From Gilliamella sp. wkB178 (GTDB lineage: Bacteria; Pseudomonadota; Gammaproteobacteria; Enterobacterales; Orbaceae), in the NCBI RefSeq assembly GCF_001690705.1, contig NZ_LZGK01000013.1, forward strand, positions 310,001-374,000: 64,000 nucleotides of DNA, given 5' to 3'. A model generated the notes under the pieces. It saw nothing but the letters and a program-made list of their open reading frames with translations. It was not told where the DNA came from and did no database searches. Below, one piece after another: positions 20,632 through 27,425 of the stretch. Positions within the stretch are counted from its first letter, which is position 1. Each line of letters opens with the position of its first letter. The position numbers and the translations under genes are program-made.

Positions 20632-21546
20632 TTAATTTATTTTTTTGTATGCCTCACACGCTTGGCGCATATTTTTGTCACAAGCCGATTTGAAGTATTC
20701 TTTGGCTTTGTCATCACTTTTTTCAATAGCATCGCCTTCATAATACATTATGCCAAGATCATATTGAGCGGCAGCAGAGCCGCGATCGGCTGCTTTTTCA
20801 AACCAGGTTTTAGCTTGATTTAAATCTTGATTAACACCATTACCATTAGCAAACATTATCGCTAAATTATATTGTGCATTAGTATAATCTTGTAAGGCCG
20901 CTTTTTCATACCAGGTCGCAGCTTGAATTAAATCTTTAGTTGTGCCTTTGCCATTTTGATATAAGAAAGCCAGTCTATATTGAGCGGCAGCAACATTATT
21001 GTTGGCTGCTTGTTGATAATATTCAAAAGCATTGCGGTAATTTTTTTTGCTCCCTTGACCTTGTTCACTCATTAGTCCTAAATTATATAAGGCATCGACT
21101 TCGCCATGCTCTGCGGCTTTTTTAAACCATTTTTTGGCATCGGAAAAATTCTGTTTAACACCATGACCTTCATAATACATAGTGCCAAGTTTATATTGAG
21201 CAGGGGCATAATCTTGTTTAGCGGCTTTTTCAAACCAAAGTGCCGCAGTAACAAAGTTTTGTTCAACGCCATGGCCATAATCATATAACATGGCTAAACG
21301 GTATTGTGCTTCTACTAGCCCTTGTTTGGCAGCTTTTTCAAACCATTCTTTTGCTTGCTCATAATTTTGTTTTACACCTTGACCTTCATTATAGGCTATA
21401 GCTAATTTATGTTGAGCAATGGCTGTGTTTTGTTCGATGGCATCTTGATAAATTTTTTCAAAAAATAATGAATTAGCTGCTTCTTCGGCTAAAACCGGAT
21501 AGCTAAAACATAAACATAGCGTAATTGTAGTAAGTAACTTTTTCAT
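20632..21546 (-). CDS. Secreted Sel1-repeat protein
   Basis: 304 residues with a Sec signal peptide (cleavage after PVLAEEA-type segment, about residue 20), then about seven 36-residue Sel1-like repeats of the form AQYxLxxMYxxGxGVxQNxxxAxxWFEKAA. Such solenoid proteins act as periplasmic or secreted scaffolds, and some modulate host interaction or beta-lactam responses. The repeats are similar but not identical in DNA. No partner gene is adjacent. Confidence 0.88.
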   Translation of the reverse strand: MKKLLTTITLCLCFSYPVLAEEAANSLFFEKIYQDAIEQNTAIAQHKLAIAYNEGQGVKQNYEQAKEWFEKAAKQGLVEAQYRLAMLYDYGHGVEQNFVTAALWFEKAAKQDYAPAQYKLGTMYYEGHGVKQNFSDAKKWFKKAAEHGEVDALYNLGLMSEQGQGSKKNYRNAFEYYQQAANNNVAAAQYRLAFLYQNGKGTTKDLIQAATWYEKAALQDYTNAQYNLAIMFANGNGVNQDLNQAKTWFEKAADRGSAAAQYDLGIMYYEGDAIEKSDDKAKEYFKSACDKNMRQACEAYKKIN

Positions 21547-21941
21547 TATATTCCTTGTAATATTTTATTATCGCATAATATTGCATCTATTTATTTATTT
21601 TGTATAGATGAATTAATTAACTTTTTGTGTTATTTACTTAATAACAAATTTAGTTGTTGGTTTTTATAAGTTAATAATATCATTATTATCATAATGATAT
21701 AAATTAAGCGTAGCAAAAATTTGTTATGTATACTGGTTTAAGGGGTAGGGATTAGTAGTGATAAAGGTTTAGATAAAGGTTGTAAACAACTATTTGGCCA
21801 TTAATGTGATTTAGTTACTCGAAATCAAGTTTTAAGATTGTGTGAAATATTTACGGGTGAATTTGCCCACACGTGGGTGCTTTTATCTTATTTTTATTGC
21901 GGGTGCATTAGATTCAATTGATTATAGTTGGCTGAAAAAAG
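21547..21941. other. Intergenic region between Sel1 gene and tRNA operon
   Basis: About 395 bp without a convincing gene. It holds a perfect 10-bp palindrome (21677-21700) and a CCCAC-AC-GTGGG hairpin near 21868 followed on the plus strand by a T-rich stretch. Short plus-strand open stretches around 21760-21900 have no recognisable product and contain stops. Just below the tRNA-Lys gene, six T residues on the minus strand may mark the end of the tRNA transcript. Confidence 0.4.
21677..21700. repeat. Perfect 10-bp inverted repeat, Fur-box-like
   Basis: ATATCATTAT, loop TATC, ATAATGATAT. The hexamers resemble GATAAT units of a Fur box, but the match to the 19-bp consensus is partial. It lies 130 bp upstream of the Sel1-repeat gene on its promoter side. 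Confidence 0.35.
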
Positions 21942-22017
21942 TGGTGGGTCGTGAGCGATTCGAACGCTCGACAAACGGATTAAAAGTCCGCTGCTCTACC
22001 GACTGAGCTAACAACCC
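21942..22017 (-). tRNA. tRNA-Lys (anticodon TTT)
   Basis: On the minus strand it reads GGGTTGTTAGCTCAGTCGG onward, with anticodon loop ACTTTTAA, T-loop GTTCGAATC and encoded CCA. The acceptor stem pairs fully with one G-U. It is the last of three tRNA genes in one operon. Confidence 0.97.
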
Positions 22018-22037
22018 ATATAGAAAACAACTAAAAT

Positions 22038-22113
22038 TGGTGGGTGATACCGGGTTCGAACCAGTGACCCCCTCCTTGTAAGGGAGGTGCTCTCCCAACT
22101 GAGCTAATCACCC
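22038..22113 (-). tRNA. tRNA-Val (anticodon TAC), copy 1
   Basis: It reads GGGTGATTAGCTCAGTTGG onward on the minus strand, with anticodon TAC in CCTTACAAG and encoded CCA. It is identical over its length to the copy at 22150-22225, a tandem duplication. Confidence 0.97.
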
Positions 22114-22149
22114 CAAAATGTTTCATTACTGAAACGTCACGGTAAAGAT

Positions 22150-22225
22150 TGGTGGGTGATACCGGGTTCGAACCAGTGACCCCCTCCTTGTAAGGGAGGT
22201 GCTCTCCCAACTGAGCTAATCACCC
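22150..22225 (-). tRNA. tRNA-Val (anticodon TAC), copy 2
   Basis: First gene of the Val-Val-Lys tRNA operon, identical to the copy at 22038-22113. The 5' leader and 3' trailer (22226-22233 and 22138-22145) are perfectly complementary over 8 bp and would extend the acceptor stem in the precursor. A strong promoter lies just upstream. Confidence 0.97.
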
Positions 22226-22242
22226 TTACCGTGTGGATGTGC

Positions 22243-22270
22243 ATTATAAGGCACGCCTTATTTCAGTCAA
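22243..22270 (-). promoter_or_regulatory. Sigma-70 promoter of the tRNA operon
   Basis: On the minus strand TTGACT (22265-22270) and TATAAT (22243-22248) are separated by 16 bp, near-consensus, about 20 bp upstream of the first tRNA-Val. A GC-rich discriminator follows, typical of stringently controlled stable RNA genes. Confidence 0.85.
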
Positions 22271-22425
22271 CCTTTTTTTTACAATTTCTGTGAAATTGGC
22301 CTTGTTCGGTGTAATTTTAAACGTTTTTTTGGATGCTACTGCACAAAACGTTTTTTTTCTGATTTTTATTTATCCAATAGTCATTAAGCTTGATAAATAT
22401 TTTTTGTTTAATAATACAATCACTC

Positions 22426-23376
22426 ATGATGTTAATGAATAAAAGTCTAGTTATAATTTATATTGCACCAACGATTTTGCGTTATAAAGTAATTAAGTCT
22501 GTGCGGCACCTATCTAATACTAATCAGCCAGTCTGGAATGAATATAGTTATCAAAATATGACTGATATCGATTTGTTGATGAGTGATTTATTGCAGAATA
22601 TTCCTCGGTACACCCAGTTTGAATTACATTTAGACTCAAGCTATTTGCAAATTAAATCATTAGATTTACCTGATGAAAAATTGAAATTACATGAGGTGAT
22701 TTTATATGTAGAAGCTTCTATCTATAAATTATTTCAATTATCTGTGAAAAATGTGTGTTTCGATTATGTCGATTGTTTGGAGAAACCGAAACAGATTATG
22801 GTAGCAATATGTGATCATCAATATGTTAATGATTGGCTTGACATATTTGCAAAATATAATGTGGCAGTTACTTTTATTGGTAGTGATGTTGGTTCTGGTA
22901 AAGTAAATTTTTTACCTTGGCGGGTACAGCAGCAAAAAAAACAACGATTACAGTTGACTATAATTGTTGTCAGCTTTATAGGTATTTTTTGTTGTTTGTT
23001 TTGCTATTGGTGGATCCAAGCACAAAATAAGCTGGATTATTATTCTTCTCAAGTGTCTCAACAGCAAAATTTGCAGCAAAAACTTATCCAGAAGTTATCG
23101 AACTATTTACCTAATCCATCGCTAAGTCAAGTACAAATTCAACAGTCGTTAGAATTAATATCTGACCAATTACCCGACGCCATTTGGTTGCAGTCATTTA
23201 CTTATGCTTTACACACTATAACTTTAACCGGTCATAGTTTTAGTTATGTTGAGATTACTAATTTCAATGAACAATTATCACAACACATTAGTATTAATCG
23301 TAGCCAAGTTAATTCTGTTGCTACTAATGCTAATCAGTTGTTATTTGAAATGGATATTAAACTTAATGAACAGTGA
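22426..23376 (+). CDS. Fused HofM (N-terminal half)-HofN pilus assembly/DNA uptake protein
   Basis: First gene of a com/hof operon for type IV pilus-type DNA uptake. Residues ~1-160 resemble the first half of HofM/ComA (a helical SLPDEKL-HEVILYVEASI block and an NVCFDYVD segment). At about residue 163 a NFLPWR motif begins. That is the normal N-terminus of HofN/ComB, followed by a membrane helix (IIVVSFIGIFCCLFCYWW) and a coiled coil. The second half of HofM is absent. The frame is open with no stop between the two parts. Starts at 22426, 22429 and 22435 are possible and none has a clear Shine-Dalgarno sequence; the frame also opens at 22390. In E. coli and H. influenzae the two are separate genes. 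Confidence 0.75.
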   Translation: MMLMNKSLVIIYIAPTILRYKVIKSVRHLSNTNQPVWNEYSYQNMTDIDLLMSDLLQNIPRYTQFELHLDSSYLQIKSLDLPDEKLKLHEVILYVEASIYKLFQLSVKNVCFDYVDCLEKPKQIMVAICDHQYVNDWLDIFAKYNVAVTFIGSDVGSGKVNFLPWRVQQQKKQRLQLTIIVVSFIGIFCCLFCYWWIQAQNKLDYYSSQVSQQQNLQQKLIQKLSNYLPNPSLSQVQIQQSLELISDQLPDAIWLQSFTYALHTITLTGHSFSYVEITNFNEQLSQHISINRSQVNSVATNANQLLFEMDIKLNEQ

Positions 23377-23836
23377 TTTTTTTAATCGTCCTTTATGGCA
23401 GCAATATTCCTGTTGTTGTCTGGTTCTTTTATTATTATTTGGAGTCGGTTATTTACTGGTTATTGACGATATTAAACACCAAGCAGATCAGCTAATACAA
23501 CAATATGATGAAAACCTGACTAAAATTGACCAATTACAAGCAAAAATAAATCGCTATAAGTCTAGTAAAAACCATTTATTAACTACGATTTCTGAAAAAG
23601 AGTTAGCGCAAGCTTTAACACAACACCACTTGATTTTACGTACTTTTAAGCATAATGAAATTGATAATATCGTGAATTGGGACATTGAACTTAATGGTCA
23701 ATTTGCTGATTTCATGGCTTTGATGTCATCGTTTAATGATGATTATTATTATCTCGATTTCCAGCATTTAATGATCAGTAAACATGAGTCAGAGTTACAA
23801 ATAGCCTTTACCTTATTATTTAAAAAAGGGGAATAA
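23366..23836 (+). CDS. hofO: HofO/ComC-like pilus assembly protein
   Basis: 156-residue PilO-like inner-membrane protein: a short cytoplasmic tail, one membrane helix (CCCLVLLLLFGVGYLLVI), a coiled coil and a small periplasmic domain. The frame extends back to 23246, but the ATG at 23366 overlaps the stop of the preceding fusion gene by 11 bp and fits HofO/ComC length. It is assigned mostly by position between HofN-like and HofP-like genes, as sequence conservation is low. Confidence 0.75.
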   Translation: MNSDFFNRPLWQQYSCCCLVLLLLFGVGYLLVIDDIKHQADQLIQQYDENLTKIDQLQAKINRYKSSKNHLLTTISEKELAQALTQHHLILRTFKHNEIDNIVNWDIELNGQFADFMALMSSFNDDYYYLDFQHLMISKHESELQIAFTLLFKKGE

Positions 23837-24205
23837 GTGAAATTGCTATTGGTGATGGTATTGCTATTGATTTTTAATGGATTGTACATTAATACCGGGC
23901 TGGGTTTAGTTAGAGACCCTTTTACACCATTTTATCAGATGTCATGTGATGAACAAGCAACTAATTTATTGAAACAAATACAAGTTTGGCAGTTCAAGGG
24001 GTTGATAAAAAATAGTGATGCTAGTTATGAGCAGCTTTGGTTATTTTCAGATAATCAATGGTTAGCGATAACAGCAGGAGTTATTCCCAATGTTTTATTT
24101 CCATGGCAAATCCAGACTTTATTTACTGACAAAATTGTATGGCATGCCAATTTGGCAGATTCTTGTGAAGAATCGGTTCTATGGACTATGCCATTAAATA
24201 AGTAA
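23837..24205 (+). CDS. hofP: HofP/ComD-like pilus assembly protein
   Basis: 122-residue PilP-like protein with an N-terminal hydrophobic signal. The family motif RDPFTPF follows it at about residue 25. It begins with GTG directly after the hofO stop, with AAAGGGG upstream. PilP-type proteins link the inner-membrane PilNO complex to the secretin. Assignment rests on the motif and on its position before the secretin gene. Confidence 0.75.
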   Translation: MKLLLVMVLLLIFNGLYINTGLGLVRDPFTPFYQMSCDEQATNLLKQIQVWQFKGLIKNSDASYEQLWLFSDNQWLAITAGVIPNVLFPWQIQTLFTDKIVWHANLADSCEESVLWTMPLNK

Positions 24206-24229
24206 TATTTTCCTATATTAGGGCTTAAC

Positions 24230-25534
24230 ATGCGAAATAGACTGCAAAAATTTACAACAACTATGGTCACTAAATATTTAGTAATACTATTTTTGGGGAG
24301 CTTCTTTGGTAATAGCAGTATTGGTTTAGCCGACCAAGAAAAAACACACAATACCACTGAACCTAAGCAGTTTATTTCAATGGCATTTTATCAAACTGAT
24401 ATAGCTATTATTTTACAAGCTTTAGCGGATAGTAAACAGATGAATTTAATCATGACTGATGATTTATCCATTAAGCAGACGATTAAACTACAACAAGTTG
24501 AATGGCATAAAGCCCTCAATATCATTTTGAGTTCGGCTAATTTACAAGCCGAAATTGAAGATAATATTTTATTCGTTTCTAAAGCTATCGATCCTGAGAT
24601 TGCCTATCAAAAACAGTTGTTGGCCAAAAAAGAACAGGAACTGAAACAACCTCTAGATTCTTTATCATTAACAGTTAGTCATGTTGATTTAACAACATTA
24701 CAGGAAACAATTCAACAGCAAGGATTGTTGTCAGAACGGGGTAAGGCAGTTATAGATAAACGGACTAATTCACTTATTATTACTGATTTAAATCAACAAT
24801 TTGATGGCATTAAAAAGTTAGTTAAAGTAATGGATAAGCCAATGCCACAAGTACATATATCAGCTCATATTGTGACTATGAGTGATGAGAGTATGTCTGA
24901 GCTTGGTATTAAATGGGGGTATTCAGGTCGTTCTTCACAACTACTAGATAAATTTGATGTTGGCTTGGGTGCAGCTAACCCTACTACTACGGTTGGATTT
25001 AATTTAGCAAAGTTGTCGACAAGTTTATTAAATCTTGAGTTATCGGCATTAGAATCAGAAAATCAACTTGAAATTATTGCCAGTCCAAACTTATTAACCT
25101 CGAATCAAAATATGGCATCCATAAAGCAGGGTACTGAAATCCCTTATGAAGTTTCTAGTGGCAGTAATGGAGCTACATCCATTGAGTTTAAGCAAGCCGT
25201 TTTAGGGTTGGAAGTCACTCCTCAAATACTTACTGATAAGCAGATGATTTTAGATCTATACATCACCCAAAATACTACCGGACGTTCAATAAAACGAAGT
25301 GATGGTGGCGAAGCACTAGCCATTGATACTCAGGAAATAAAAACTCAAGTACAAGTAAAAAGTGGGGAAACAGTGGTACTCGGTGGTATTTTTCAACAAG
25401 TTAAAGGCAACGGTAATAGTAAAGTGCCAGGAATGAGCGACGTGCCAATTATTGGTAACTTATTTAAAAACTCGAGTAAAAGGTTACAAAAACGCGAATT
25501 AGTGATTTTTATTACGCCGCAACTAGTTGAGTAA
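24230..25534 (+). CDS. hofQ: Type IV pilus/competence secretin HofQ (ComE)
   Basis: 434-residue outer-membrane secretin through which a pilus or incoming DNA passes. A signal segment, an N0/STN domain (FYQTDIAIILQALADSKQMN) and an N1 domain precede the C-terminal secretin core ending in VPGMSDVPIIGNLF and RELVIFITPQLVE. H. influenzae ComE (about 445 residues) and E. coli HofQ are the nearest remembered relatives. It is the last hof gene; an unrelated phosphatase follows after 117 bp. Confidence 0.93.
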   Translation: MRNRLQKFTTTMVTKYLVILFLGSFFGNSSIGLADQEKTHNTTEPKQFISMAFYQTDIAIILQALADSKQMNLIMTDDLSIKQTIKLQQVEWHKALNIILSSANLQAEIEDNILFVSKAIDPEIAYQKQLLAKKEQELKQPLDSLSLTVSHVDLTTLQETIQQQGLLSERGKAVIDKRTNSLIITDLNQQFDGIKKLVKVMDKPMPQVHISAHIVTMSDESMSELGIKWGYSGRSSQLLDKFDVGLGAANPTTTVGFNLAKLSTSLLNLELSALESENQLEIIASPNLLTSNQNMASIKQGTEIPYEVSSGSNGATSIEFKQAVLGLEVTPQILTDKQMILDLYITQNTTGRSIKRSDGGEALAIDTQEIKTQVQVKSGETVVLGGIFQQVKGNGNSKVPGMSDVPIIGNLFKNSSKRLQKRELVIFITPQLVE

Positions 25535-25651
25535 ATAGCAATGGAGTTGTATTATACTGTTTCTTGATTTAGCCTTTGGTTTGATACTTAAGCTGGATCA
25601 TTCAAAGTGATGATAAATTGTTATTATAATTAATTATAAATAGAGAAAATT

Positions 25652-26464
25652 ATGTTTCGTGTTGTAGCTTCAGATTTAGATGGTACTTTATTAAATGCAG
25701 ACCATAAGCTATCGTCTTTTACCAAACAAGTTCTACAAGCATTACGACAAAAAGGCATTCAGTTTGCTTTTGCAACCGGACGACACCATATTGATGTGGC
25801 CCAAATGCGAGAAAATATGGAAATTGATGCTTTTATGATAACTTCCAATGGAGCTAGAGTACATGATAGTACCGGCGAGTTAATCTTTAGCCAAAGTATC
25901 GATCCTAAATTAGTGGTTCCAATCGCGCAGATGTGCATTGATGATCCTAAGGTTTATACCCATCTTTACCGTGGTGATGAATGGTTAGTTAATAAAGAAG
26001 ATAGCTTTTCGCTTGCATTCCATAAACATACGCTTTTTTCGTACCAACTATTTAACCCTTTCAATTTTGAAACTGATAATATCGCTAAAATATTTTTTAC
26101 CACCACCGATCTGGCGCTGCATTCGCATTTAGTTAAGTTAAAAAATCGTTTACAACAACAATTTGGTAATAAAATCAGTGTGGCATTTTCCACTCTTAAT
26201 TGTCTTGAAGTTATGGCTGAAAATGTTTCAAAAGGCAGTGCTTTGCAAAAAATCGTTGAAAGATTGGGGCTTGATTTACAAGATGTTATCGCTTTTGGTG
26301 ATGGTATGAATGATTTAGAGATGCTAAGTATGGCTGGTAAAGGTTGTTTAATGCAAAATTCGAGTTCCGATTTGCTAGCTCGATTACCTAATAATGAAGT
26401 GATTGGCTCAAATGTTGATGATGCAGTGCCCCACTATTTGCATAAATTATTTTTTAATAAATAA
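25652..26464 (+). CDS. yigL: HAD-IIB phosphatase YigL
   Basis: Cof-type sugar-phosphate/pyridoxal-phosphate phosphatase of 270 residues. Motif I SDLDGTLL is near residue 7, FATGRHHIDV near 42, and motif IV FGDGMNDLEMLSMAGKGC near 215. The block ITSNGARVHD and the tail DDAVPHYLHKL match E. coli YigL rather than other Cof paralogues. It lies 11 bp before tusA, probably co-transcribed. Confidence 0.9.
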   Translation: MFRVVASDLDGTLLNADHKLSSFTKQVLQALRQKGIQFAFATGRHHIDVAQMRENMEIDAFMITSNGARVHDSTGELIFSQSIDPKLVVPIAQMCIDDPKVYTHLYRGDEWLVNKEDSFSLAFHKHTLFSYQLFNPFNFETDNIAKIFFTTTDLALHSHLVKLKNRLQQQFGNKISVAFSTLNCLEVMAENVSKGSALQKIVERLGLDLQDVIAFGDGMNDLEMLSMAGKGCLMQNSSSDLLARLPNNEVIGSNVDDAVPHYLHKLFFNK

Positions 26465-26475
26465 GTAAATAGGCA

Positions 26476-26712
26476 ATGAATATTAATTTTGATAAACAAC
26501 TTAATACCCTTGGCTTACGTTGCCCGGAACCAATTATGTTAGTCCGTAAAACTATACGTGAACTTGCTGTAGGTCAAGTGCTTTATATTATAGCGGATGA
26601 TTCTGCTACGGTGAGGGATATTCCAAGTTTTTGCCGACATATGGATCACAAATTAGTGGCGTCTAATGTTGATAGTAAGCCTTATCAATATTGGATTCAA
26701 AAGTCACATTAG
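26476..26712 (+). CDS. tusA: Sulfur carrier TusA
   Basis: 78-residue sulfurtransferase that passes persulfide from IscS to TusBCD for tRNA 2-thiouridine synthesis. The catalytic Cys lies in [15 protein letters not shown] near residue 16, and [18 protein letters not shown] follows as in E. coli. It shares a transcript with yigL. No terminator follows before the antisense ygfX gene. Confidence 0.95.
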   Translation: MNINFDKQLNTLGLRCPEPIMLVRKTIRELAVGQVLYIIADDSATVRDIPSFCRHMDHKLVASNVDSKPYQYWIQKSH

Positions 26713-26758
26713 TCTGATTACTGTTGAACAAAAAGTTTTAGCACCATTATATTTCTGG

Positions 26759-27163
26759 TCAAATTAATTCAAGTTGTTTTAAATAATAATGTAATGTGCG
26801 CCAGTTATCAGGTTGCATACTGTCAATCATTATTAACAATGTTTGTCGATTACCATTACGGCGAGATTTTAAATTTAAAATAATTAAATAACGAAATAAT
26901 AATGGTTTACGCATGATATACCAGCGCTGTTTATGCCAATAAATTTGATGGATATAATGAAATAGCGCTAATTCTCCTTTGATAGTATGTAAATAGTGAA
27001 AGCTACGCCACCATTCTATTATCAATACTAACACCAATATCATTGTGAAAGCATTTAAATAGGTGTCAGCTAATAACACTAGGCATAGAATAATTAAGGT
27101 TAAGTAAAAAATACTGGAAATGACTAATAGTAGGTATGAAACCGTGAGTTGAGTACTCCACAT
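26759..27163 (-). CDS. ygfX: YgfX (CptA)-like inner-membrane protein
   Basis: 134 residues: two N-terminal membrane helices, then a short cytoplasmic part with RWYIMRKPLLFRYLIIL, RRNGNRQTLLIMIDSM and the WRTLHYYLKQ tail. This layout matches E. coli YgfX/CptA, reported as a toxin-like inhibitor of cell division whose partner is SdhE (CptB). SdhE is not encoded next to it here. Similarity is low, so the call rests on architecture plus several aligned motifs. Confidence 0.65.
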   Translation of the reverse strand: MWSTQLTVSYLLLVISSIFYLTLIILCLVLLADTYLNAFTMILVLVLIIEWWRSFHYLHTIKGELALFHYIHQIYWHKQRWYIMRKPLLFRYLIILNLKSRRNGNRQTLLIMIDSMQPDNWRTLHYYLKQLELI

Positions 27164-27329
27164 AATTTTAGCTTAAATTGAGTAAAAGCGAATTATCTCA
27201 TGATTTTGTTAAAAATTACTTAAAATAATGACAAAGATGGGAGATAATACCCACATTTGATTAGTACAGATTTTGAAGATGAATAGTTAAGTATTTTCTT
27301 AATTATAATTAATTGGCTTATTATTCATT

Positions 27330-27416
27330 ATGATGGAATATATGTTAAAACATCTAAAGCAAGGGGAACAGAAATTATCTGTTGCCCTTGCTTTTTGCCT
27401 TCAAGAAATTAGATAG
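27330..27416 (+). other. Possible leader ORF spanning a hairpin upstream of mrcA
   Basis: ATG-ATG at 27330 opens a 28-codon frame ending with TAG at 27414-27416, ten bases before the mrcA GTG. Its codons run through the hairpin at 27356-27396. No good Shine-Dalgarno sequence is seen. It could be a chance frame; if translated it would melt the hairpin. Confidence 0.2.
27356..27396 (+). terminator. Long hairpin with T-run just upstream of mrcA
   Basis: AAAGCAAGGG pairs with CCCTTGCTTT and AACAGA with TCTGTT, interrupted by one G/G mismatch, with a 5-base loop. Five T residues end the stem on the plus strand. It could end read-through from yigL-tusA, end a short RNA, or attenuate mrcA. Confidence 0.6.
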
Positions 27417-27425
27417 GAATGATTT

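Noticed and set aside
21760-21900. Possible plus-strand gene remnant between Sel1 and the tRNAs
   Set aside because: Short open stretches with stops in every frame and no recognisable protein match by eye.
22038-22225. Direct repeat that might mark a mobile element
   Set aside because: Explained completely by two identical tRNA-Val genes; no integrase or attachment core is nearby.
22233-22442. 69-codon plus-strand frame before the hof operon
   Set aside because: Begins in the tRNA promoter and overlaps the operon start; no family, no ribosome-binding site.
23246-23366. Longer N-terminus for the HofO-like gene
   Set aside because: The extra 40 residues overlap the upstream fusion gene in another frame; the ATG at 23366 gives the normal family length.
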